A stretch of DNA of 64,000 nt from an uncultured Prevotella sp. GTDB taxonomy: Bacteria; Bacteroidota; Bacteroidia; Bacteroidales; Bacteroidaceae. Location: NCBI GenBank assembly GCA_944320105.1, contig CALUGA010000001.1, positions 1 through 64,000 of the forward strand, written 5' to 3'. The notes under the pieces were generated by a model. That model ran no database searches. It saw only the letters and a program-made list of their open reading frames with translations, and was not told the DNA's origin. Below, piece by piece: positions 53,066 to 61,913 of the stretch (the stretch's first letter is position 1; each line of letters starts with the position of its first letter). The position numbers were made by a program, and so were the translations under genes.

Positions 53066-55914
53066 AGAGATATTTGTTTACAATGGCGGCGGTGGCCTGC
53101 TTGGCGGCCAGTGGTCAGAACCGTATTGACCTCTCGGGCGAATGGAAATTTGCCCAAGGGGATAGACCCGAGTACAACGACAAGGTGACCCTGCCCGGCT
53201 CCATGCTCACTAACGGCAAGGGGAACGAGGTGACCGTGGAGACAAAATGGGTGAGCAGCCTCTACGACTCGTCGTTCTTCTTCAACCCATACATGGCTAA
53301 ATACCGCCAGCCGGGCAAGATGAAGTTCCCGTTCTTCCTCACGCCGGACAAGCACTACGTGGGCAATGCATGGTATTCGCGCAAGGTCAGCGTGCCTGCG
53401 GAGTGGAAAAAGCGCCGCGTGTTGCTCCACCTTGAACGCCCGCACATAGAGACTACGGTGTTCATTAACGGCAAGCTGGCAGGCCGCGACTCGTCGCTCA
53501 GCGTGCCGCACGTGTTCGACGTGACTGAGCTTCTGCTCCCGGGGCAAGACAACGAGATTGCCATCAAGGTTTACAACGGCATAGAGAACGTATGCGTGGG
53601 GCAGGACTCGCACAGCGTAACCGACCAGACGCAGGGCGACTGGAACGGCATCGTGGGCCTGATGGAGCTGCAGTCGCGCCCCGAGGTCTACATCGCCAAC
53701 GTGCAGGTTTACCCCGACATTGATGCGAAGACCATCGACGTGGAAGTCAAAGTGTGCGGCGGCAAGGGCAAGTACGACGTGAGTTTCAACGTGGCTGGCC
53801 GCAACTACGAGTGCAAGAAGCTCGTTGCCGACAACAACGGCGTGGTGAAGGCAACGCTGCCAATGGGCAACGACGTTAAGCTATGGGATGAGTTCACGCC
53901 CAATCTCTACACTCTCACCTCGGTGCTCGGTGCAGACACCGTGACGACCGAGTTCGGAATGCGCAAGATTGAGGTGCGCGGCCGCCAGTTCTACCTAAAC
54001 GGGCGGCCTATCTGGATGCGCGGAACGGTGGAGAACTGCTGCTTCCCGCTCACGGGCTATCCGCCCACCGACGAGGCTTCGTGGCTCCGCGTGTTCCGTA
54101 AGTGCAAGGAGTATGGGCTTAACATGATGCGCTTCCACTCTTTCTGTCCGCCCGAGGCTGCATTCCGTGCGGCCGACAAGGTGGGCTTCTACTTGCAGCC
54201 CGAAGGGCCTTCATGGCCAAACCACGGGGTGCGTTTGGGTCGTGGCATGAACATAGACCATTACCTTTTGCAGGAGACAGAGCGCATGGTGGAGCACTAT
54301 GGCAACCATCCCTCGTTCTGCATGCTGGCTGCCGGCAACGAGCCAGCGGGCAACTGGGTGCCTTGGGTGGGTCGCTTTGTTGACCACTGGAAGCAAACCG
54401 GCGACCGCCGCCGCGTTTATTGCGGCGCATCGGTGGGCGGTGGATGGGCCTGGGACCCCAAGAGCGAGTTCCATGTCAAGGGCGGAGCGCGCGGACTCGA
54501 TTGGGATCGACGCGCCCCGCAGTCTACTGACGACTTCCTCCGCAACATAATGCAGGTGACGCAGAAAGGCCGCAAGCCGATTGTTTTCGACGTCAACGAA
54601 CCTTACCTCAGCCACGAGCTTGGGCAGTGGTGCGCGTTTCCCGACCTGAAAGAGACCTCGCAGTACACCGGGGCTTACAAAGCGCGCAACTTCGAGGTGT
54701 TCGCCGACCTCTTGAAAGACAACGGCATGGCCTCGCAGGCAGAGAAGTTCCTTATGTCGAGTGGTAAGTTGCAGACTCTCGCGTATAAATTTGACGTGGA
54801 GCGCAACCTCCGCACGCCCGACTACGCAGGCTTCCAGATGCTCGCTCTCAACGATTACAGCGGCCAGGGTACGGCACTCGTGGGCGTACTCAATGTATTC
54901 TGGCGCGAGAAGGGCTATTGCACCGCCGACCAGTGGAGCCGCTTCTGCTCGCCCATAGTGCCGCTGGCAAAGTTCCCCAAGTTTGTTTACACCAACGACG
55001 AGACGCTCCGTGTTGACGTGGAGATGTACAACGCATACCGCGAGACACTCCGCGACGCACTCACCGTATATACCATTTCCGATTCCAATGGAACGGAGGT
55101 GGCGCATGGACAACTCTATAATGGCGACATAACCGTGGGCAAGAACCGCGCTCTCGGCACCGTTACGTTGCCTCTGGCGGCCTTCACAGAACCGTCAAAA
55201 CTGCGCCTCACCGTTACGGCAACGCCCAAGAACGACGTTGGTCAGCGGGTAGAGAACAGTTGGGAGTTCTGGGTTTATCCCGCCGATACGCAGATGCCTG
55301 AGGCCAAGGGCGTGCTTGTTACCGACACTCTCGGCTCCGAGGCCATCGCCACGCTCAAGAAAGGCGGCCGCGTGCTCATCACCGCTGCGGGCAAGGTGCG
55401 CTTTGGCAACGACGTGAAGCAAACCTACCTGCCAGTGTTCTGGAACACGAGCTGGTTCAAGATGCGCCCGCCCCACACCACCGGTGCCTACATTGACACA
55501 GCGCACCCGCTCTTCCGCGAGTTCCCCACTGACGACTGGGCCAACCTCAACTGGTGGGAGCTGGTGAACAAGGCGCAGGTGATGAACCTCCGCGACTTCC
55601 CCGCCGGCTACCAGCCGCCCGTTCAGCCCATCGACACGTGGCACATAAGCCGCAAGCTCGGCATGGTGGTTGAGGCCAATGTGCTGGGCGGAAAGCTGCT
55701 CATGACCACCATAGACATCGACAGCAACCTCGACAGCCGCCCCGTGGCGCGCCAGATGCGCAAGGCCATGCTCGGCTACGTGGCGGGCGACGACTTCCGC
55801 CCTGCCATCACGCTCGACCCGCAGGTCATCACCAACTTGTTCGAGAAAGAGGCTCCGGCGGTGAATATGTTCACCACCGACTCGCCTGATGAGCTAAAGC
55901 CCAAGCTGAAATAA
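53062..55914 (+). CDS. GH2-family glycoside hydrolase, exported
   Basis: 950 residues: signal peptide MKRYLFTMAAVACLAASG; sugar-binding jelly roll (about 20-210; LSGEWKFAQGD, AWYSRKVSVPAEWKKRRVLLHLERP); immunoglobulin domain (about 215-310); TIM barrel (about 310-620) with acid/base Glu in AAGNEPAGNW and a candidate nucleophile Glu in SHELGQWCAFPD; extra C-terminal beta-domains. The NE and HE(I/L)GQW motifs mark a GH2 branch of Bacteroidota used on pectin. Activity could be beta-galactosidase, beta-glucuronidase or related. Translationally coupled to the GH35 gene. Confidence 0.85.
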   Translation: MKRYLFTMAAVACLAASGQNRIDLSGEWKFAQGDRPEYNDKVTLPGSMLTNGKGNEVTVETKWVSSLYDSSFFFNPYMAKYRQPGKMKFPFFLTPDKHYVGNAWYSRKVSVPAEWKKRRVLLHLERPHIETTVFINGKLAGRDSSLSVPHVFDVTELLLPGQDNEIAIKVYNGIENVCVGQDSHSVTDQTQGDWNGIVGLMELQSRPEVYIANVQVYPDIDAKTIDVEVKVCGGKGKYDVSFNVAGRNYECKKLVADNNGVVKATLPMGNDVKLWDEFTPNLYTLTSVLGADTVTTEFGMRKIEVRGRQFYLNGRPIWMRGTVENCCFPLTGYPPTDEASWLRVFRKCKEYGLNMMRFHSFCPPEAAFRAADKVGFYLQPEGPSWPNHGVRLGRGMNIDHYLLQETERMVEHYGNHPSFCMLAAGNEPAGNWVPWVGRFVDHWKQTGDRRRVYCGASVGGGWAWDPKSEFHVKGGARGLDWDRRAPQSTDDFLRNIMQVTQKGRKPIVFDVNEPYLSHELGQWCAFPDLKETSQYTGAYKARNFEVFADLLKDNGMASQAEKFLMSSGKLQTLAYKFDVERNLRTPDYAGFQMLALNDYSGQGTALVGVLNVFWREKGYCTADQWSRFCSPIVPLAKFPKFVYTNDETLRVDVEMYNAYRETLRDALTVYTISDSNGTEVAHGQLYNGDITVGKNRALGTVTLPLAAFTEPSKLRLTVTATPKNDVGQRVENSWEFWVYPADTQMPEAKGVLVTDTLGSEAIATLKKGGRVLITAAGKVRFGNDVKQTYLPVFWNTSWFKMRPPHTTGAYIDTAHPLFREFPTDDWANLNWWELVNKAQVMNLRDFPAGYQPPVQPIDTWHISRKLGMVVEANVLGGKLLMTTIDIDSNLDSRPVARQMRKAMLGYVAGDDFRPAITLDPQVITNLFEKEAPAVNMFTTDSPDELKPKLK

Positions 55915-55944
55915 AGGTAAAAAGATAAAAGGGAAAAAGGTAGA

Positions 55945-55979
55945 AAAGCTGCGCCAGCGGACAATGGCGCAGCTTTTTT
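55945..55979 (+). terminator. Rho-independent terminator of the GH35-GH2 operon
   Basis: AAAGCTGCGCCA (55945-55956) pairs exactly with TGGCGCAGCTTT (55965-55976), eight-base loop, followed by a run of T. Confidence 0.9.
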
Positions 55980-56036
55980 GTTGGTGCCTTTACTGTCCAG
56001 GACTTCCTCCCTGCAATACTTTTTAATACAAATCGT

Positions 56037-56067
56037 TTTGTCGTTAGCGGAATAAGGGCTAACTTTG
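56037..56067 (+). promoter_or_regulatory. Consensus promoter TTTG-N19-TAACTTTG
   Basis: TTTG (56037-56040), exactly 19 bases, TAACTTTG (56060-56067), 34 bases before the barrel gene's ATG. Confidence 0.8.
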
Positions 56068-56101
56068 CAAAATATAAACATTCAGAAACTAAACCGGAAA
56101 T

Positions 56102-56752
56102 ATGAAGAAGATGCTCCTCTCGGCCATTGCCGCTGCCGTGGCCCTGCCTTCGTTGGCGCAGGGTGGCTATCCCTTTAACCCCACATACGCCGAAGACCAC
56201 AACATATACTACGGCTTGCGCCTCGGCTGGGCGTTGGCCACGGTTAACTCCGACGACGATGTGCTCGACGGCGGAAGCGCGCGCTCGGGCCTTAACATTG
56301 GCGCCGTCATCGGCTTCCAGCTTGCCCCGGCAGCCCCCGTTTACCTTGAAACAGGTCTCTCTTACACCGAGAAAGGCGGCGAGGGGCGCGTGGATGGCAA
56401 CAAGTTCACTTACGATCTCAACTACATCGAGCTGCCAATACTGGCCAAGTACAAGTATTACTTCACCGAGGACTTCAGCCTTCAGCCATTCGTGGGCGGA
56501 TACCTGGCGCTCGGAGTGGGCGGCAAGGTTAAGGACTACGGCACGTCGAAGGACGACCGCGCGGTCTACTCGTCGTTCTCCGATGAGTTCTTTCAGCGTT
56601 TCGATGGTGGTCTGCGCATTGGCTGCGGTGCCGAGTACCAGATGATTTACGGCGAGTTGGGCTACGACTTCGGCCTTGCCAACATCTGCCACAGCGACTT
56701 CGACACGTCGCGCACAGGCTGCTTCTATCTCAACTTCGGCGTGAACTTCTGA
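56102..56752 (+). CDS. Small outer-membrane beta-barrel protein (PorT/OMP_b-brl type)
   Basis: 216 residues: signal peptide MKKMLLSAIAAAVALPSLAQG, then about eight amphipathic strands typical of the Bacteroidota outer-membrane barrel family (YYGLRLGWALATVNSDDD, LNIGAVIGFQLAPAAPVYLETGLSYTEKGG, YIELPILAKYKYYFTEDFSLQPFVGGYLALGVGG) and a terminal aromatic residue (FYLNFGVNF), the signal for BAM insertion. Function unknown. It is monocistronic with its own promoter and terminator. Confidence 0.87.
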   Translation: MKKMLLSAIAAAVALPSLAQGGYPFNPTYAEDHNIYYGLRLGWALATVNSDDDVLDGGSARSGLNIGAVIGFQLAPAAPVYLETGLSYTEKGGEGRVDGNKFTYDLNYIELPILAKYKYYFTEDFSLQPFVGGYLALGVGGKVKDYGTSKDDRAVYSSFSDEFFQRFDGGLRIGCGAEYQMIYGELGYDFGLANICHSDFDTSRTGCFYLNFGVNF

Positions 56753-56770
56753 CAACTAAGAACAAACGGC

Positions 56771-56810
56771 AAGGCCGCCGCACTCATGATTGGTTGAGTG
56801 CGGCGGCCTT
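56771..56810. terminator. Bidirectional terminator between the barrel gene and aldA
   Basis: AAGGCCGCCGCACTCA (56771-56786) pairs exactly with 56795-56810; TTT follows on the plus strand. It ends 47 bases before the aldA stop, so it may serve both convergent genes. Confidence 0.85.
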
Positions 56811-56856
56811 TTGTGTTGTCCTTATGGCCTATGGCCATCGGTGCGAATGCCCCGGT

Positions 56857-58296
56857 TTACTCGTAATGCGTGTCGAGGTAAGTCACGTGGGTAACGAGGT
56901 ATTCCTCCACTCCGTGCTTGCCGTCGGCTCCGCCTATGCCGCTCTTCTTCACTCCGGCGTGGAATCCCTGCATGGCCTCGAAGTGCTCGCGGTTGATGTA
57001 GGTCTCGCCGAACTCCAGTCCGCGTGTCACCTTGGCTGCCGTGTCGATGTCCTTGGTGAACACCGACGATGCCAAGCCGTACTCCACGTCGTTTGCCCAG
57101 GCTATCACCTGGTCGGTGTCCTCAAACTCAACGATGGGCAGCACCGGGCCGAACGTTTCCTCGTGGATTATGTCCATGTCCTGGCGGCAATCGTCGAGCA
57201 GCGTGGCGGCGTAGAAGTAGCCCTTGTCGCCCACGCGGTGCCCGCCGCTTATCACCTTTGCTCCCTGCTTGATGGCGTTCTCCACCTTGGCCTCCACGCT
57301 CTCCAGTGCGCGCTTCTCCACGAGCGGCCCCATGTCAACGGTGTGGTCTTGGCAGGGGTCGCCCACGCGCACGGCGTCGAACTTGCGCTTCAGTATCTCG
57401 GTGAACTCCTTCTTCACGGCCTTGTGTACATAAACGCGCTCGGCGTTGTTGCATATCTGGCCGTTGTTGCCTATGCGGCTGTCGAGTATCCACTGCGCGG
57501 CGGCTTCGAGGTCGGCGTCGGGGAACACTATGGCCGGAGCCTTGCCGCCAAGCTCAAGCGACACCTTTGTGATGTTGTTGGCGGCTGCCTTCATGATGCT
57601 CTCGCCTGCGCCTACGCTGCCCGTAACGCTCACGATGCCTATCTTGGGGCTGCCAGCCATCTCGTTGCCTATCACGCTGCCGCGGCCTGTCACGATGTTT
57701 ATTACGCCTGCGGGCAGGCCCGACTCGGCCACCACGTGGGCGAACTCCGTACAGTTTTCAGGCGTGAGCTGCGATGGCTTTATCACTATCGTGCAGCCTG
57801 CAATGAGGGCAGCGCCGGCCTTGCGGGCGATGAGGAAGAAGGGGAAGTTCCACGGCAGGATGCCTGCCACTACGCCGATTGGGCGCTTGGTCAGTATTAT
57901 GGTTTCGCCCCGGCGGTCGCTCGGGATCACTTCGCCCTCTATGTGGCGTGCGAACGAAGCCATGTAGTCGAAGTAGTCGGCCGTAACGTTCACCTCAGTC
58001 GTTGCCCATGAGAGGGTCTTTCCCTGCTCGCGCATGATGATGTCGATGAACTGATCCTTGCGCTTGCGTATGCCGTCGGCCATCTTGTGCAGGTATGCAG
58101 CGCGCTCTATGGCGGGCGTGGCTGCCCATGCTTTCTGCGCAGCTTGGGCCGCGTTGAGGGCTCGGTTCACGTCTTCCACTGTTCCTTCCGGCTGCCGGCT
58201 GATCACTTCCTCGGTTGAGGGGTTAAGCACTTCAATCCATTTGCCGGAACTACTCTCAACGAACTCGCCGTTGATGTACATTTTGAGATCTTTCAT
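56857..58296 (-). CDS. aldA: Aldehyde dehydrogenase, lactaldehyde dehydrogenase (AldA)-like
   Basis: NAD-dependent oxidation of L-lactaldehyde to lactate, the aldehyde made from rhamnose and fucose. 479 residues, the same length as E. coli AldA. Shared stretches include ILPWNFPFFLIARK, ITKVSLELGGKAPAIV (general-base Glu), NNGQICNNAERVYV with catalytic Cys282, HEETFGPVLP and FGETYINREHFEAMQGFHAGVKKSGIGGADGKHG. The last run is nearly unique to AldA among aldehyde dehydrogenases. Glycolaldehyde is also a substrate of such enzymes. It is convergent with the barrel gene, and no rhamnose isomerase, kinase or aldolase is in view. Confidence 0.92.
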   Translation of the reverse strand: MKDLKMYINGEFVESSSGKWIEVLNPSTEEVISRQPEGTVEDVNRALNAAQAAQKAWAATPAIERAAYLHKMADGIRKRKDQFIDIIMREQGKTLSWATTEVNVTADYFDYMASFARHIEGEVIPSDRRGETIILTKRPIGVVAGILPWNFPFFLIARKAGAALIAGCTIVIKPSQLTPENCTEFAHVVAESGLPAGVINIVTGRGSVIGNEMAGSPKIGIVSVTGSVGAGESIMKAAANNITKVSLELGGKAPAIVFPDADLEAAAQWILDSRIGNNGQICNNAERVYVHKAVKKEFTEILKRKFDAVRVGDPCQDHTVDMGPLVEKRALESVEAKVENAIKQGAKVISGGHRVGDKGYFYAATLLDDCRQDMDIIHEETFGPVLPIVEFEDTDQVIAWANDVEYGLASSVFTKDIDTAAKVTRGLEFGETYINREHFEAMQGFHAGVKKSGIGGADGKHGVEEYLVTHVTYLDTHYE

Positions 58297-58422
58297 TTCG
58301 CTTATGTTTTAGGTAGATTGTTAGCCATTGTTCCTTATGAATGCTCAGCAAAAGTAAGCAAAAAAAACGAGAAAGGCTGTGCCGTTCTCGTTTTTTATGA
58401 TAATTTTACGCTTTGTTCCGCC

Positions 58423-60333
58423 TCATTTTCCGAGCAGTTTCGTAATCTGCTTTTTGTAGAGCGGGGCGTCCATGTAGCCTTTGTGTACGTGGCGCAGGCG
58501 GCCCGTGCGGTCGTAGAAAGCGTATGTTGGTGCGCCGGTGCCGTGGTAGTCGTTTTCAAGTATGTGCTTCCACTGCTTTAGCGGCAGCCTGTAGTGCTCA
58601 CCCTTCAAGTCGCCTGCAAGGTATTTCCAGGCATCGGTTGACGACCATGCGGTGTTGTCGATGTAAACGAACACCACGTCGTGGTCGGCCATCTCGTTGC
58701 GTATGGCCTTCGTGTCCATGAATCCCTTGATGCACGCGCCGCACCTTGTGAACCACATGTCCACCACTACGGCCTTGCCACGGTAGCGCGCCACGATGGA
58801 GTCGAGCAGCAGCGAGTCGGGTGCGGCGGGCGTGTGGCGCAGCATGGCCATGGCCCTGCGCTCGCGGTTGGCCTTTTCGCGGAGCAGCAAGTCGTTTTCC
58901 GCCTCCAGGTATTCGCGGTAGCTGGCAGGCAGCGAGTCCATCGCCAGGCGGTCGGCGGCGGTAAGGGCGGTGTGTTCCCAGGTTATCTTGCGGAATAGCT
59001 CCTGTGCCTTTTTGTCTCTGAAGTATGGTCCTTCGGCAGCCCCGAAAGCATTTATGAGCATACTGTCGGAGTGATCTCCTATTTCAGAAGAGTAATCTTT
59101 TGAGAACAATGCCTTTGGATTGTTGAGCGATTTCAGTGCGCCGCAGCTTTTTATGTGGGTGCGCATGGAGTCTTGTAGGCCGTAGTAGAATTCCTGGGTG
59201 TCTTCTTCCCGGCTCATCACGCCCTTGTAGAGGCGGGCGTTTCTGAGCGCAGCCGTACCCATGAAGAGGTTTGATAATAGTTCGAAGTCGTTCGTCATGG
59301 TCTCTGCTTCGCGTGTGGCGCGGCTCACCGGCAGCCTGCTCCACCGTCCGGCGCGTTCGCGGTGCAGGTTCTTCACGTGCTCGGCGTATTGCTCTGCGCT
59401 CCAGTGCTCGATGCCTTCCTGATCCCAATGACTCCACCAATGGTTGGGGTTGTCCGTCAGTTCCTGCGCCTGCAAGGCGTGGGGGGCGGTGAAATAGGCC
59501 AGCGGACCGTGGCTCCCCTCGCCCTTATGCAGCGCGGAGATGCGGCGTGAGAGTTCGCGCAGGCTCACGTAAACATCTGTTGTGCGGCCCGCCTCGGCGT
59601 AGCAGATGATGTAGTATGGCCACGGGCTGACCCTGAAAACCATCGGCGTGGTGGCGGCTACGGGCAGGCTTATGGTGCAGCAGCCCGCGCTGTCAACGTC
59701 GGCAGGCTGCATCACCGATATGTTTGGCAAGAAAATGCCCTCCTGTTTCCACCTTACGCTGATGCCGTCCATAGCGGGTTGGTATTCGAGCAGGTGTACT
59801 TTTACCGTCGCCGTGCCGTATTTGAATGTGGGAGAGGGCAGGGGCGACAGTGTGTCGGCCGCCAGTTTGCCCACGCCTTGGGGCAGGGCGAGCGGTGGCA
59901 GCGAACCGTCGAGCCTTATCCCGGCAATGGTTTTGCCGCGCTTGCGTGGCTTGGCCGTCTCGCAGAGCGTCACTTCGCGTGTGCCTTCGGCCACGGGGGC
60001 GAACACGAGGCTCACCCTCATTTGGCCCGATTCGGGCAGTCGCACCTTCTTGCCCGGCTCCATGCCGTAGGCCCGCAGCAGAGGATATGAGTGTCCGTCT
60101 GTGGCGGTGAGTGTGGTTGTCTTGGCGATGGAAAAGCGTTCTTTCGGCCTGCCGGTGTAGAGGATGGCCACAGTCGTGGCCGTGTCGGAGAGCGCGATGC
60201 TCTCCACTTCCAGCCCCTCAGTGCTGTTCCATACATACTGCGGGCGGTCGATTATGCGCGTGCCGGCCATGGCCGATGCCACGCAGAGCACTGCCATGAG
60301 CGTAAGCAGGCAGCGGATTGCCATTGTTTTCAT
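58423..60333 (-). CDS. Large exported thioredoxin-fold protein with CGAC motif
   Basis: 636 residues: signal peptide MKTMAIRCLLTLMAVLCVASAMA, a long N-terminal region of about 460 residues (beta-rich, then helical after about 300) that I cannot assign, and a C-terminal TlpA/redoxin-type fold (about 500-630) with CGAC (VVVDMWFTRCGACIKGFMD) and cis-Pro near GTGAPTYAFYDRTGRL. A similar layout occurs at 47213-48751 but the N-terminal regions are not obviously alike. Probably a periplasmic thiol-disulfide protein; substrate unknown. Confidence 0.82.
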   Translation of the reverse strand: MKTMAIRCLLTLMAVLCVASAMAGTRIIDRPQYVWNSTEGLEVESIALSDTATTVAILYTGRPKERFSIAKTTTLTATDGHSYPLLRAYGMEPGKKVRLPESGQMRVSLVFAPVAEGTREVTLCETAKPRKRGKTIAGIRLDGSLPPLALPQGVGKLAADTLSPLPSPTFKYGTATVKVHLLEYQPAMDGISVRWKQEGIFLPNISVMQPADVDSAGCCTISLPVAATTPMVFRVSPWPYYIICYAEAGRTTDVYVSLRELSRRISALHKGEGSHGPLAYFTAPHALQAQELTDNPNHWWSHWDQEGIEHWSAEQYAEHVKNLHRERAGRWSRLPVSRATREAETMTNDFELLSNLFMGTAALRNARLYKGVMSREEDTQEFYYGLQDSMRTHIKSCGALKSLNNPKALFSKDYSSEIGDHSDSMLINAFGAAEGPYFRDKKAQELFRKITWEHTALTAADRLAMDSLPASYREYLEAENDLLLREKANRERRAMAMLRHTPAAPDSLLLDSIVARYRGKAVVVDMWFTRCGACIKGFMDTKAIRNEMADHDVVFVYIDNTAWSSTDAWKYLAGDLKGEHYRLPLKQWKHILENDYHGTGAPTYAFYDRTGRLRHVHKGYMDAPLYKKQITKLLGK

Positions 60334-60361
60334 GATTGTAGTTTATGTTTTAGGTTTCTTA

Positions 60362-60558
60362 AACCCAAATCGGTCGTTAGACCGCCAAAACGACATTTCC
60401 ACTTGATTGTTGGCTCTTCAGCTGTCATCCGCACTGCTGTCGGCATCTTGCTTTCCGATTTTTCTCGATGTAGCCCGCTACATCTTCGATAAAACCGAAA
60501 ATCAATCTGCCTGACAGCAGCACGAAATCCAACTGAAGTCTAATGACCGATTTGGGTT
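60362..60558. repeat. Nested inverted-repeat element B (core GATGTAGC-CC-GCTACATC)
   Basis: Outer arms 60362-60382 (AACCCAAATCGGTC, then G, then TTAGAC) and 60538-60558, complementary at 20 of 21 positions. Inside: CTGCTGTC (60434-60441) with GACAGCAG (60513-60520); GATTTTTC (60457-60464) with GAAAATC (60497-60503); and the palindrome GATGTAGCCCGCTACATC (60467-60484). It fills almost the whole 287-base gap between two same-strand genes. Its core matches element A at 23011-23207. No reading frame. Confidence 0.8.
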
Positions 60559-60620
60559 AAACGAATCATGCCGACGGCAGCACCGCCGGCATGATGTTGT
60601 CTTTGTTGCCGTATGAGTGT

Positions 60621-61907
60621 TCAGCACTTGTGCGTCATGATGTCGAGCACCATGTTGTCGGTGCTTGCCATGGCGTCGGCGCCGATAGAGGTCAGGTTGT
60701 GTATGCTGCGGTCAACGTCGTCGTCGATTATTCCCTCGGCGCTGCTCACGCATTTGCCCTCCATCGACAGCAGGGCAGAGAGTATGGCCGTGGACACGCC
60801 GGACGAAATCTTCAGCGAGCAGCTCGGCTTCGCCCCGTCGCATATCATGCCCGTTATGTTGGCTATCATGTTCTTCACGGCGTGGCAAACGTGCTCGTAG
60901 TTGCCGCCCATGAGGTAGGTTATGCCGCAGCTGCTGCCTATCGAGGCCACCACGCAGCCACAGAGTGCCGACAGCTTGCCGAGGCTCTGCTTTATGTATA
61001 TGGCCGTGAGGTGGCTCAGGGTGAGCGCGCGTATCAGCTCCTCCTCGGTGTTCTCGTTCTCCTGCGCGTACACCGCCACGGGGTTGGTGGCGCAGATGCC
61101 CTGGTTGCCGCTGCCGCTGTTGCTCATCACCGGTATCATGGCACCGCCCATGCGGGCGTCGCAGGCCGAGGCCGTGCGTGCCAGAATCTTCGAGAATATG
61201 CTCTTGCCGAAGATGCCCTGGCTCAGCGGGCGGTCGATGGTCTTGCCAAGGTTGTGGCCGTAGTTGCCCTTTATGGCCTCGTGAGCCGCGCGCATGTTGT
61301 AGTCCTTGGTCTCGGTTATGAAGCTTATCTCCTCCACCGGGGCTGTTGTGGCAAAGTCGTAAACGAGCCTCATGTTGAGCATTATGTCGTCGTCCTCCTC
61401 TCCTGCGGCGGTCTTGGGGCGGTTGTCAAAGATAGGCTTGCCGTCCTTTTCTACGTACACGAACGTGGTGTGTCCGCCCGCAATGATGGCCGTGGCCTCG
61501 CTTCCCCCCGCCTTGCAGCACACCTCTATATATAGTTTCTCGGTGATGCCTTGCTTCAGCTTGATGTCGATGTGCTTTCCGGCGATGTAAGCCTTGCCCT
61601 CTTCGAGGGTCTCGGGCGTAAGGTCCTTTATCACTTCGAGCTGGTAGTCGCTCTTGCCTATGAGTGCGCCGAGGGCGATGGCGATGGGCAGTCCGATCAT
61701 GCCCGTGCCGGGAATGCCCACGCCCATGGCGTTTTTCAGTATGTTGGTGCTCAGCAGCACGTTTATCGCCTCGGGCTTGCAGCCCAGCGTCTCGGCGGCC
61801 TTTGCCGTGCAGAGTGCCACGGCCATAGGCTCTGTGCAGCCTATGGCAGGCACCACCTCCTTGTGCATGAGCCTTACTATGCGGCTCATTGTTTCGTTGT
61901 CGAGCAT
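60621..61907 (-). CDS. L-cysteine desulfidase-family protein (UPF0597, CyuA/YhaM-like)
   Basis: 428 residues of the UPF0597 family, related to the [4Fe-4S] serine dehydratase alpha-chain, degrading L-cysteine to pyruvate, ammonia and sulphide. Landmarks: VVPAIGCTEPMAVAL (Cys24), NVLLSTNILKNAMGVGIPGTGMIGLPIAIALG, VMSNSGSGNQGI, SLGKLSALCGCVVASIGSSCGITYLMGG and GMICDGAKPSCSLKISSG, which hold the conserved cysteines likely to bind the cluster. It ends 287 bases before the thioredoxin-fold gene and starts six bases after the dsbD stop, suggesting co-transcription with dsbD. Confidence 0.88.
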   Translation of the reverse strand: MLDNETMSRIVRLMHKEVVPAIGCTEPMAVALCTAKAAETLGCKPEAINVLLSTNILKNAMGVGIPGTGMIGLPIAIALGALIGKSDYQLEVIKDLTPETLEEGKAYIAGKHIDIKLKQGITEKLYIEVCCKAGGSEATAIIAGGHTTFVYVEKDGKPIFDNRPKTAAGEEDDDIMLNMRLVYDFATTAPVEEISFITETKDYNMRAAHEAIKGNYGHNLGKTIDRPLSQGIFGKSIFSKILARTASACDARMGGAMIPVMSNSGSGNQGICATNPVAVYAQENENTEEELIRALTLSHLTAIYIKQSLGKLSALCGCVVASIGSSCGITYLMGGNYEHVCHAVKNMIANITGMICDGAKPSCSLKISSGVSTAILSALLSMEGKCVSSAEGIIDDDVDRSIHNLTSIGADAMASTDNMVLDIMTHKC

Positions 61908-61913
61908 GGTGTG

